DNA of 64,000 nucleotides, taken from assembly GCF_020966635.1 (NCBI RefSeq), contig NZ_JAJKFQ010000001.1:186001-250000 (forward strand), in the 5' to 3' direction. The translations under genes were made by a program, and so were the position numbers. The notes below the pieces were generated by a model. That model saw only the letters and a program-made list of their open reading frames with translations, ran no database searches and was not told where the DNA came from. Positions 29,301 to 37,183 of this stretch are shown here, piece after piece (the stretch's first letter is position 1; each line of letters opens with the position of its first letter). Source of the stretch: Stieleria sp. JC731. GTDB lineage: Bacteria; Planctomycetota; Planctomycetia; Pirellulales; Pirellulaceae.

Positions 29301-29433
29301 AAGTCGAGCGGCAGAAAAAGCCAACCGGCTGCAGGTGATCGATTCGGACACTAGCCGTGATGATCTCGCCGAGCTGTACAGCGACCTGAAAGCGGAAGTG
29401 CAACGAGTCACTGACGTCATGCATCACAGTTGA
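26305..29433 (+). CDS. Hybrid sensor histidine kinase: PAS x3 - HisKA - HATPase - REC - REC - HPt
   Basis: 1042 residues from the ATG at 26305; no membrane segment is evident, so it is probably cytosolic. Three PAS domains occupy about 8-130, 135-255 and 265-385. They resemble one another closely (each with an 'IGKSD' turn), suggesting internal duplication. HisKA has the phosphoacceptor His411 in 'SHEIRTPMNAI', and the HATPase region includes 'VGNAIKFT' and 'GGTGLGLAIS'. REC1 has Asp702 ('VTDIHMPEMSG') and REC2 Asp843 ('LMDVQMPVVDG'), both with the conserved Lys. The C-terminal HPt has His988 in 'RLAHTLGGASRSVG'. All acceptor residues are intact, so a complete four-step phosphorelay lies in one chain. 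The final output regulator is not in this window. Confidence 0.95.
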   Translation: MAQTSSNESEAMYRSLIESLPLCVIRKDLQGQLQYANELACQSIGRPVAELIGKSDFDLFPEDLAKKYLADDHHVIETEALYHNVERHQDASGTVKYVEVWKAPVRDESESVVGIQVMFWDVTDQKNTEHQIEFERNLLSILLETVPDSIYFKDTESRFIRLSRSCAAKLGLKDAREAIGKSDADFFGRDHAKEALADERRILETGEMIQGKIERETYLDRDDTWCSTTKAPLVDSFGQVVGTVGISRDVSEQIRAEQELSRERDLLKTIINNVPDLIYVKDRAGRFVTANESLVSLLGLESTDQIIGKSDYDFSPAELACNYVTDDQNVMRTGKALFDREESHQGSDGQPRWLLTTKVPLRDSEGTVVGVVGIGHDITERKKFEKEIVQAKEVADKANRAKSDFLANMSHEIRTPMNAIIGMTDLLLDTRLDATQRSFLSMVQESGEALLSIINDILDFSKIEAGKLEIEPQTFDLRESIGDTMKTLGLKAHAKGIELAFRVEPAIPRYVVGDAGRIRQILVNLVGNAIKFTEQGEVFVDAKAKQVTDQELVLSVKVQDTGVGIPAERCEAIFREFEQADTSVTRRFGGTGLGLAISTRLVNLMGGAIEVDSEVGRGSTFQFDLHLGVSADAEATASQGLVQVGGTKVLVVDDNATNRAILKEMFSNWGMNPIVAESGKVALALLREAERSDQPCKLIVTDIHMPEMSGYDLVQQIRQDASVAETPVIILTSAGRQGDHARNIELEIAERLLKPVKQSEIFDAIVRTLGVNGVEDEHAHAVADIADESLHGLRVLLAEDNVVNQKLAIGVLSRMQIEVTVVGDGQAAIDLLEQRSFDLVLMDVQMPVVDGLAATQRIREREQETGRSRVPIIAMTAHAMKGDRDKCLEVGMDEYIPKPIRIGTLKEKLSHVVDQFGRFDAVQQLNIPANEPEADGYDLGQLRQLVNGSEELLQDLITAYTQESQSLLGQIQSAVDNQQVEQIHRLAHTLGGASRSVGASRAAEKANRLQVIDSDTSRDDLAELYSDLKAEVQRVTDVMHHS

Positions 29434-29602
29434 AGTCGCTCCGGTTCACTGAATTCGCAGTGATATGATGTTCATCTAAAGGCCTTGTTTTCGGATTGCG
29501 GTCTCGAAATCATAAAAAACACGACACATCGATTCCTCGCAGACGCTTGGTTGCCCATCAAGGCAACTAACCGCGGGCAACCGCAAACACGGGGATCAAA
29601 TC

Positions 29603-30349
29603 ATGCGTTGTACACGAATTTTGGCTGCGTTCTCAATCTGTTTGGCAATCTTGGCAGGGAACGCCAGAGCGGATGTTGACTACGACATCGAAGACTATTG
29701 CCACGAAGAAGACGGTTGGGTTCAAATCTTTTTGGACGACTCACATGACCTTGTCATGATCAGCCGAGACGATGACGAACTGGTGATTCGCGGACTGATG
29801 TTCGATCAAAACGAGTTCGCCGATGTGCCTGATCTGTTTGCTTTCACCGAAGACGAGTTGGAAGACATGGCAGATGAGGATTTCAAGTATGACAACGAGT
29901 TCGATGACATTCAGAAAGTCTTCATTCTTTGTCGGGACGGAAACGACGTCGTGCTCTGCGATCCCGACGTTCCTGTCGAGATCTATGTCTTCGGTGAAGA
30001 AGGCAATGACTATATCGAAGGAAGCATGCTCGGCGATAACCTCCAGGGCGGTCCAGGACGAGACAAATTGTTCGGGCGTGGTGGGGCCGATGTCCTGCAT
30101 GGCGGACCTGACGGCGAAAAAGATCGCTTGGAAGGAGGTGAAGGCACTGATACTTTCATCCAGTACTACAAATATCAAACGGTCACGCTAAATAGCTTTC
30201 AGCCGTATCAGTTTTACAATCCACTGATGTTGCGAGGTGTCACATCAAGCCGAACCGCGATTCGGCAAACCCAAACCACTCGGGTTGATGAGGAAACGCT
30301 TGCTGACTTCGATACCAATGAAGACGTCTTGATCGAAACTCAGAATTGA
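29603..30349 (+). CDS. Secreted acidic protein with RTX-like calcium-binding repeats
   Basis: 248 residues from the ATG at 29603. A signal peptide covers residues 1-23 (cleavage near 'NARA'). Residues 25-110 are very rich in Asp and Glu. Residues about 120-185 hold hemolysin-type nonapeptide repeats ('GNDYIEGS', 'GDNLQGGPG', 'RDKLFGRGG', 'ADVLHGGPDG'), which bind calcium in a parallel beta-roll. The C-terminal ~60 residues are Thr/Gln/Arg-rich without a known fold. There are too few repeats for a toxin and no acyltransferase or secretion genes nearby, so a surface or matrix calcium-binding protein is more likely. An intrinsic terminator follows. Confidence 0.8.
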   Translation: MRCTRILAAFSICLAILAGNARADVDYDIEDYCHEEDGWVQIFLDDSHDLVMISRDDDELVIRGLMFDQNEFADVPDLFAFTEDELEDMADEDFKYDNEFDDIQKVFILCRDGNDVVLCDPDVPVEIYVFGEEGNDYIEGSMLGDNLQGGPGRDKLFGRGGADVLHGGPDGEKDRLEGGEGTDTFIQYYKYQTVTLNSFQPYQFYNPLMLRGVTSSRTAIRQTQTTRVDEETLADFDTNEDVLIETQN

Positions 30350-30377
30350 ACGTGAAAGTGACCGAAGCCAATACCAA

Positions 30378-30439
30378 AACACGTTGCCTTCCCAATGTCC
30401 CGGATTCTGTCTGGATCATTGGGAGGGCTTCGTGTTTTT
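30378..30439 (+). terminator. Intrinsic terminator after the RTX-like gene
   Basis: An outer stem AACACG/CGTGTT encloses an inner stem of eleven pairs (30387-30397 with 30417-30427, one wobble). It is followed by a short T run (30435-30439). It starts about 30 bases past the stop. Confidence 0.8.
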
Positions 30440-30538
30440 AGGTCTCACGGTTTGCCCTTGCACTTTTGGCGATTGCCGACCAAGTTGCTGCATCAATGAT
30501 GCGTCGTAATCCAGTGCAACATTTACGAGACAAACGCG

Positions 30539-31663
30539 GTGGGCAGTTTCAGTTTAAAAGATCACCTTTTCAATCGAGAAACGGTCACCTATCTGGCCGA
30601 TCAGTTTCAGGCGGCTGACAGTAGCTTTGATCACAAATCCTTCGTCAAACAAGTCCTGGCGAAGTTCAAAGAGCTTGAGCTCAAGCAGCGGATCACTCAT
30701 ATCGCCGAAGTTTTAGAGCAGCACCTTTCATCGGACTACAAGGTCGCCGCAAAGCAAATTGTCGCGGCGCTGCCGCCGAAGTTGGATGAGTCCCTGGCAG
30801 ACGACGACTTTGGCGATTTCATCCTTGCGCCGCTGGGTGAATACGTCGTGCGCAATGGACTGGACAAGAAGCAACTGCGACTTTCGCTAAAGACTCTCAA
30901 AGAGATCACTCAACGATTCTCGATGGAGGACGCGATTCGGGCGTTCATTCGCAAGTATCCAGAGGCGACGATTGCCGAGCTCGAAAAGTGGTCAGTCCAT
31001 CGCAACTACCACGTCCGGCGTTTGGTTAGTGAAGGGACCAGGCCGTCATTGCCATGGTCTGGGAAAGTGCCATTGGAATTGACGGCAGCGATTCCGCTAT
31101 TGGATCAACTGCACTCGGACCGAACTCGCTATGTCACTCGAAGCGTCGCCAATCACTTGAATGACATTTCCAAGAAAGATCCGGATCTGGTGCTAACAAC
31201 ACTGCAACGATGGAGGAGCGAACAGCGACAAGATGATAAAGAGCTAACTTGGATGACCAAGCATGCGCTGCGAACGCTGGTCAAGCAAGGCCATCCGTCG
31301 ACGCTGAAGTTTCTAGGTTATCGTCCGGACCCCAAGATCACCGTCAGCTCAATCACGTTGGAAAATGATTCGGTAAAGCCCGGCGAGTCGTTAGAGTTTT
31401 CCTTTTCTGTTGACGCCGAACGTGACGAGTCGTTGATCATCGATTACGTCATTGATTTTGTGAAATCCAATGGCGGCCGAGCTGGCAAGGTCTTCAAAAT
31501 CGGTGTGACGGATTTGAAGCGGGGGGCAACGAAAAGCTTTTCCAAACGTCACAAGCTGCACGCCAACGCGACGACGTTCACGCTCTATCCGGGCACGCAT
31601 CAGCTGTCGGTGCAAATCAATGGAAAGATCTTTCAATCTGTCGAATTTGAGCTTCTCGGGTAG
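30539..31663 (+). CDS. alkC: AlkC-type DNA alkylation repair protein with C-terminal Ig-like domain
   Basis: 374 residues from a GTG start; the protein opens with 'GSFSLKDHLFN', the usual AlkC beginning, which supports this start. Residues 1-265 are ALK-type HEAT-like helical repeats ('FSMEDAIRAFIRKYPEAT', 'NYHVRRLVSEGTRPSLPW', 'YVTRSVANHLNDISKKDP'). This is the fold of the AlkC/AlkD glycosylases that excise N3- and N7-alkylated purines. Residues about 275-374 form a beta-rich domain resembling the immunoglobulin-like domain known at the C-terminus of some AlkC proteins. It acts in the cytoplasm on DNA. The next gene, 222 bp downstream, is a giant helical-repeat protein on the same strand. 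Confidence 0.85.
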   Translation: MGSFSLKDHLFNRETVTYLADQFQAADSSFDHKSFVKQVLAKFKELELKQRITHIAEVLEQHLSSDYKVAAKQIVAALPPKLDESLADDDFGDFILAPLGEYVVRNGLDKKQLRLSLKTLKEITQRFSMEDAIRAFIRKYPEATIAELEKWSVHRNYHVRRLVSEGTRPSLPWSGKVPLELTAAIPLLDQLHSDRTRYVTRSVANHLNDISKKDPDLVLTTLQRWRSEQRQDDKELTWMTKHALRTLVKQGHPSTLKFLGYRPDPKITVSSITLENDSVKPGESLEFSFSVDAERDESLIIDYVIDFVKSNGGRAGKVFKIGVTDLKRGATKSFSKRHKLHANATTFTLYPGTHQLSVQINGKIFQSVEFELLG

Positions 31664-31885
31664 CCTCTTGCAAAGTCGCTGCAAAGCTACCGATGTGATA
31701 AAAGGAATTCGAAAACGCACCTCATCCCGCCTTTGCAATCGAAACCGTTCCGGGCAAGATGCTGGTTGTCTCGGACAGGGTCACGTTTCGGAAACGTCGC
31801 TACTGCGAGATCGTTTTGTCGCAACGCTATTTCGAAAATGCCAAACGAGCAGACTTGTTTGGCGATGTCGGTTGGGAATTGAACA

Positions 31886-34800
31886 TTGGCACTATCACCC
31901 GAAGAAGCTCAACAGCAAGTAACTCAGTGGCTGCTGCCGCGAACCTCCGCAGATGGGGTGATCCTGACGTTTGACGAACAGGTGCAGGCAGAACTGGCCA
32001 AGCGACTTGAGCTGGCTCCCGACAAGCTGAGGCGAATCTGTTTCGGTCTATTTGGTCGAGATCACCAAGGAAATTCCTTTTTCGATTGGAGCCAGATCAA
32101 CGATGCGGAGGCGGATGCCCATCACGCCTTAGAACAGCTATCCGACAGCGAGGTTTCACAGCTGATTGCCGCAGCGACCGGCAATATCGCACCATTGATT
32201 GAGACCACATGGAATTGGATGGCTACGACTTGCGAGAGCTATCACTACGAAAAGAAAACAATCCGATCATCTAGTATCGGTCCGGCAGTCCAGGTGCGTC
32301 GTGCGCTCTGGCTGAAGGCGATGATTGAGATCTGCTTGACGTTCCAGGACGAGATTCTCACGCTTCCGATGATCGCGGCGTGGGCACCCTATCTTCAGAC
32401 CGGGTATATCACTCGCGAGCAACAACTCGGTCAACTCATCGCGGCGAACCTAACTGCGGGGCACGAACAGTCCGAAGAAACCTTGGACGTGTTGCATCAG
32501 ATTGTTCAGCAAGAGCATGAAGTCGGCGTGCTCGGTGATCATGTTTTCTACGCATTGTGGGCGAGCGATTGCGTCGAAGGTTGGGAGATCATTGAACGGT
32601 TACTGCTGGCCACCGACACGAGCGAAGGTCTGCGGCAAGTGATTTTGTTGGCAGCTTTTGATGCTCATCCCGATGCGCTCGGTCGGCTTTTCGGTTTGTT
32701 GCATGAACAGGGAATGACTCGCCACGGTTCGGTCGTTCAAGCGATGGATGATTGGTTGGGTTGGCATTGGTCCGGAGAATCAACCGATGAAATAATCGAT
32801 GCGCAAGAAACGCTTGCGCATTTTGTGAGCGAGCCGGGACAGGCGGAAAGTTTTCTGGCAGATCCATTCTTAGACGCCGAAAATGCATCCGATGTTTATC
32901 TCGCGTTATGGGCGGTGGGAGTCCGTTCGGTCGAAGACGCGTTAGCCGCCGCTGGCAACCTGATCGAACATTCCGTTATTGAAGTCCGCTATGCGACGGT
33001 GTGCTATCTCGCGTGGCTGGAGTTCACCCCCGCATTGCCGCTGCTGGGAAAGGCGGTCAGCGATGAAGACGAACGCGTTGCCCTGAAATCGCTTCGAGGG
33101 ATCGATGATTTCGAAGCCCTGACCGTAGACGAAATCAGCAGTCACCTCGTCCTCGCGGATGTCGAGTCTTTGTTCGATCGGTTGCCGGTCAAAACACTGC
33201 GATTTGCACCAATCGTTTGGCCTTGGACCGAAACGAAGGCGAGACGAATTGATCTGACAGAGGCTTTGTTTCTAGCACTCGGAAATCGCTCGGCCACGTT
33301 GCTGTTGCCGCATCGAAAAGACCTCAGTCCCGAAGGTCGCGAGAAGCTTGCCAATCATCTTGCTGATTCAGATGACTGGGATGCAGAGACACGGGCCGCC
33401 TTGGTCGAAATGGTCGGCGATCTCTCTTTGGACGTTCGCGAAATCGCCGTCAAGGCGTTGCGAGAGCATGGCCTTCAGCGTGATGAGCTGGTCTTGATTT
33501 GTGAGTTTCTAAAGCGAAAGTCAGCCGACCTGCGTAACGAAATCATCAAGCTACTGCTGTTGCAAGACGATGATACCGCGATGGAAATGGCGAACTTGCT
33601 GTGTTCGTCACGGAATAAACAACAGCGATTGGCTGGTTTGGAATTGTTGCGTTGCTTGGCAAAGGAAAATCGTGATCGTTCCGCCTGTGTCGATGCCGCC
33701 AGCGGATATAGCCAACAACATAAAAAGCTTAGCAAAGAAGAGCAGTTGCAAATCAATGCGATCCTGAAAAGCTACAAGCCAAAACTATCCACAGCCAACG
33801 GTTTTGGGTTGTTCAGTCCCAGTCGCCGCACACAAGTTGTGACGCCAAAGAAGAATCGTCGTCAGGCTGTTTCCGCCGCCGCTCGAAAGCTGTTGTCGGC
33901 ACTCGATGAATTGGTGGATGAAAACCGTGCTGCGCTGGTCACATTCCGGCACGGATCACAAGATATGACACAGGCCTTGGCGGTAGCGGGTGAAGCATTC
34001 GTCGATCTGTGTGACGGTCGAACGATCGAACAGGTACGCAGTGCATTGCCGCTCGCCGACCTTTGGGACGACTGGTTTGCCAAACGACCGAAAGCGCTCA
34101 CGGACCGCGATAACTTGGAAGTCATGCGAGCACTGTTTTTGATGCAGAGCGATGATGACTATGACCGGTCAGAGATCTTGCCATTCATTGAAGAAACTGA
34201 GTCACGCAAAGCATTGCTCAAATGTATCGGGCAAGACGGCGAAACGCCTCCGCTTCGATATCCCGAGCATGTCCAAGGTGTGCTCGAGTATTGGCTGATG
34301 CCGGTGACTGAATCAGATGTGCTGGACTATCTATTGGACGTTACCGAAAACCTCGCCGCGTCGATTCCGCAGGAAGACTACCCAGGTTTTATCCCGACAG
34401 CGAAGCGGGAAGACGTGAATCGCCGAGTCGCTGATCCCTATCAACGGTATCGGACGAACGAGTGGCTTTGGCTTTGCAAGATCTTTCTGGAATCCAAAGC
34501 CGTTGATCCGAATGTCCAACCGACCAAGCAGCAGTGGGAGCGGATTTGGAAGGTGCTGCGCTGGTGCGACGAGCCAACGCCGGGAGCGCGACGCTTGCAT
34601 TGCCATGCGGTTGTGATCGCGAAAGCCTATCTTGCGGGCGTTGCGACATTCGACGATGTGGTGGATCAATTAATCGGGCCGCGGTTTGATGACAGCGCCG
34701 CAGAGGACTTTGAACTGCTAAGCACATTCACCGACAGACGTGTTGATCCGTCGCTGGAAGAGTTTCTGCAGCGTAGCGAGATTCAGGATTTGCTAAATAA

Positions 34801-35167
34801 GATCCGGGAAACGCTTTTAGAAATCGAACTGCAGCGAGGCGAGTCGGAAACAACGGCGACCGGGGCGATCACCGCAATCAAAAGCTTCTTCGGTGCCCAG
34901 ACGTTGCTGCAAATACTACGATCGGTCGGCGATGCGCCGCTTCGAAGGGATCGAAGCACCCGATCGTCGGGGCATAAACGAGCTGTCGTGTTGACGAAGC
35001 TTGCGATCAAGACTTATCCCGCCGTAAGCGATACGCCAGAAAACTTTGCCAGACTCTTTAGCGAAGAAATCAAATCCGGTGTTTTGACTGACGAGCGTCT
35101 AATCGAACTGAGTACCTTGGCACCACAATGGGCCGACCATGTGGATGCGACGGTGGGAAGCGTCTAA
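31886..35167 (+). CDS. Giant helical-repeat (HEAT-like) protein, DUF5724/DUF4132-like
   Basis: 1093 residues from a TTG start; the first in-frame ATG comes only about 110 residues later. There is no signal peptide or membrane helix. The chain is almost all helical, with HEAT-like pairs around 355-410 ('VIEVRYATVCYLAWLE', 'DEDERVALKSLRGI') and 510-580 ('SLDVREIAVKALREHG'). The C-terminus 'LSTLAPQWADHV' resembles the end of the DUF5724 region that, in the MolR/DUF4132 family, is followed by a DUF4132 domain. No such domain follows here: the frame stops right after, and no match is seen in the next 190 bases. The family reading is from memory of the motif and is tentative. The function is unknown; adjacency to alkC suggests a nucleic-acid link. 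Confidence 0.7.
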   Translation: MALSPEEAQQQVTQWLLPRTSADGVILTFDEQVQAELAKRLELAPDKLRRICFGLFGRDHQGNSFFDWSQINDAEADAHHALEQLSDSEVSQLIAAATGNIAPLIETTWNWMATTCESYHYEKKTIRSSSIGPAVQVRRALWLKAMIEICLTFQDEILTLPMIAAWAPYLQTGYITREQQLGQLIAANLTAGHEQSEETLDVLHQIVQQEHEVGVLGDHVFYALWASDCVEGWEIIERLLLATDTSEGLRQVILLAAFDAHPDALGRLFGLLHEQGMTRHGSVVQAMDDWLGWHWSGESTDEIIDAQETLAHFVSEPGQAESFLADPFLDAENASDVYLALWAVGVRSVEDALAAAGNLIEHSVIEVRYATVCYLAWLEFTPALPLLGKAVSDEDERVALKSLRGIDDFEALTVDEISSHLVLADVESLFDRLPVKTLRFAPIVWPWTETKARRIDLTEALFLALGNRSATLLLPHRKDLSPEGREKLANHLADSDDWDAETRAALVEMVGDLSLDVREIAVKALREHGLQRDELVLICEFLKRKSADLRNEIIKLLLLQDDDTAMEMANLLCSSRNKQQRLAGLELLRCLAKENRDRSACVDAASGYSQQHKKLSKEEQLQINAILKSYKPKLSTANGFGLFSPSRRTQVVTPKKNRRQAVSAAARKLLSALDELVDENRAALVTFRHGSQDMTQALAVAGEAFVDLCDGRTIEQVRSALPLADLWDDWFAKRPKALTDRDNLEVMRALFLMQSDDDYDRSEILPFIEETESRKALLKCIGQDGETPPLRYPEHVQGVLEYWLMPVTESDVLDYLLDVTENLAASIPQEDYPGFIPTAKREDVNRRVADPYQRYRTNEWLWLCKIFLESKAVDPNVQPTKQQWERIWKVLRWCDEPTPGARRLHCHAVVIAKAYLAGVATFDDVVDQLIGPRFDDSAAEDFELLSTFTDRRVDPSLEEFLQRSEIQDLLNKIRETLLEIELQRGESETTATGAITAIKSFFGAQTLLQILRSVGDAPLRRDRSTRSSGHKRAVVLTKLAIKTYPAVSDTPENFARLFSEEIKSGVLTDERLIELSTLAPQWADHVDATVGSV

Positions 35168-35360
35168 ATGCCTTGTTGGTTTTCTATTGTCGCTTTTCAC
35201 GCAGTCGAAGGCGACTATGTCAGGGACCAAACCTGGCAATCAACAAATTGCTACGGCTGGAGTTCGCCACCGGGTTGCACGCCGGTAGCTCGGGCGATGT
35301 AGGATGGTGGGGTGTGCTGGCGTAGTCGTTGATCTCCCACCCAAACTTTCCCCACCCGAT

Positions 35361-37100
35361 ATGAAAATTCGATCTTTGCTTCTGATGTTTGGCATGGCAA
35401 TGCCAAGCGTCGGATTCGCCGAGCTGACGGTTCCCCACTTCATTAGTGACCATATGGTGATCCAGCGTGATCGCGATGTGCGCCTGTGGGGTAGCGCCGA
35501 TCCTGGCGATACGGTAACCATTTCGTTTAAAGAAAAGTCAGTCGACACGAAGGCTGACGAAAATGGCAAATGGTCAGCGGCGCTAGCATCCGGAGCAGCC
35601 GACGCCGATGGCGCGATGTTGAAAATCTCTTCGGGCGATGAATCGATCGAGATCGAAGATGTGCTCGTGGGTGAAGTCTGGTTCGCATCGGGCCAGTCAA
35701 ACATGGTGTTCACGATGAACCGTGTGCCTGCCTATGCAGACATCATTGCCAAAACAGACCTACCCAAAGTGCGTTTTTTCAACGCGCCGACAGTCACCAG
35801 TGTCCTGCCACAAGATGACATCGATGGGGAATGGTCGCTTGCCAACTCGAAATCGGTGCCACAGTATTCCGCCGTCGCTTTCTTCTTCGCAAAGAAGCTG
35901 CACGAGGAATTGGATGTGCCTGTTGGCGTGATCAAATCGGCATGGGGTGGAAAACCCGTTGAGACCTTCACCAGCCGTGAAGCATTACGTACCAACGATG
36001 GCACTGCGAAATTGGTCGCAGCGACTGAGAAAGCTGATGCGGGCTACGACGCCAGCGTGGCGCAGCAGCAATACGAACAGCGGATGGAACAATGGAAGCA
36101 AGCCATGGCGGCCTATCGGGAAAAGCCAGCCGATCAACGTGGTAGGGCTCCACGACGTCCGGCAACGCCCAAGCGGCCTTTGGATACCGAAGGTCAGCCC
36201 GGCGTCCTGTTCAATTCAATGATTCACCCGTTCGTCGGATACACCATTCGCGGAGCGATTTGGTACCAGGGAGAAGGAAACGCGAAGCCAAATGCGGTGC
36301 CTTACGATCAAACCCTACCGCTGTTGATCACTGATTGGCGGCAGCGCTGGCACGATGATTTTTCTTTCTACTTCGTTCAGCTTGCTAATTTTCGCGATCC
36401 CACAACACAGCCTGGCAATAACGATCCATGGCCATTGTTGCAGGACAGGATGCGCCGCGTCGTCGGCGACGTTCCCAAGACCGGGATGGCGGTCATCAAT
36501 GATGTTGGTGAAGCCAAAGACATCCACCCAAAGAACAAGCACGACGTCGGTGAACGCTTAGCTCGCTGGGCATTGGCAAAAGACTATGACATGGATTTGG
36601 TGTATTCCGGCCCGTTGTTCAGATCGAGTGAAGCCAAAAATGGAGCCATCACCATTACGTTTGATCACGTCGGTGAGGGGCTGAAATCACGCGACGAAGA
36701 ACCTTTGCAGCGTTTCGAAGTCGCTGGCAAAGATCAGGCTTGGCATTGGGCCGATGCCGAGATCATCGGGAAAGATTCTGTTCGTGTTCACAGCGATGAC
36801 GTCAGTGTCCCTGTCGCGGTTCGATACGCTTGGGCGGCGAATCCGGAAGGAGCGAACCTGGTCAACAGCGAAGGTTTGCCCGCTTCTGTTTTCCGCACCG
36901 ATGACTGGCAGGATGTCGAGCCACAGACCGCATTGTCAGCTCGCGAGAGGCTTCTGCTGCGTCGTGACTTAGGAGCAAAGATTAAACAGCTTGCCACGAA
37001 GCGAAGTGAGCTCAAACGCGGAACCGACCAATTCAATGAAGTGGTTGCCGAACAAAAAAAGCTTCAAAAGCAACTGCAGGAGCTTTCCAGCCGTCAATAG
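35361..37100 (+). CDS. Sialate O-acetylesterase-type SGNH hydrolase
   Basis: 579 residues from the ATG at 35361; an upstream open extension lacks a signal, whereas this ATG gives one (residues 1-20, 'MFGMAMPSVGFA'). Residues 22-100 are a beta-sandwich ('HMVIQRDRDVRLWG'). The SGNH nucleophile is Ser113 in 'WFASGQSNM', a second block is 'IWYQGEGNA', and the catalytic His lies in 'DIHPKNKHDVGERLA'. The C-terminal ~50 residues are a charged coiled-coil-like helix. The family removes O-acetyl groups from sialic acids or other polysaccharides outside the cytoplasm. The gene converges on the DUF4965-type gene and shares its terminator. Confidence 0.9.
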   Translation: MKIRSLLLMFGMAMPSVGFAELTVPHFISDHMVIQRDRDVRLWGSADPGDTVTISFKEKSVDTKADENGKWSAALASGAADADGAMLKISSGDESIEIEDVLVGEVWFASGQSNMVFTMNRVPAYADIIAKTDLPKVRFFNAPTVTSVLPQDDIDGEWSLANSKSVPQYSAVAFFFAKKLHEELDVPVGVIKSAWGGKPVETFTSREALRTNDGTAKLVAATEKADAGYDASVAQQQYEQRMEQWKQAMAAYREKPADQRGRAPRRPATPKRPLDTEGQPGVLFNSMIHPFVGYTIRGAIWYQGEGNAKPNAVPYDQTLPLLITDWRQRWHDDFSFYFVQLANFRDPTTQPGNNDPWPLLQDRMRRVVGDVPKTGMAVINDVGEAKDIHPKNKHDVGERLARWALAKDYDMDLVYSGPLFRSSEAKNGAITITFDHVGEGLKSRDEEPLQRFEVAGKDQAWHWADAEIIGKDSVRVHSDDVSVPVAVRYAWAANPEGANLVNSEGLPASVFRTDDWQDVEPQTALSARERLLLRRDLGAKIKQLATKRSELKRGTDQFNEVVAEQKKLQKQLQELSSRQ

Positions 37101-37113
37101 AAGCTGCCAATAA

Positions 37114-37144
37114 AAAATGCCGGTGGCAGAACCACCGGCATTTT
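37114..37144. terminator. Bidirectional intrinsic terminator
   Basis: AAAATGCCGGTGG (37114-37126), loop CAGAA, then CCACCGGCATTTT (37132-37144): thirteen perfect pairs with A/T-rich ends that give a T run on both strands. It lies between the convergent esterase and DUF4965-type genes. Confidence 0.9.
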
Positions 37145-37183
37145 AGGATCGGTCACTTTCGTCACCGAAGACTGATAGGTCGA

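Noticed and set aside
31759-31974. Plus-strand open frame of 71 codons between alkC and the giant protein gene
   Set aside because: No ribosome-binding site or domain, and it overlaps the start of the giant protein gene in another frame.
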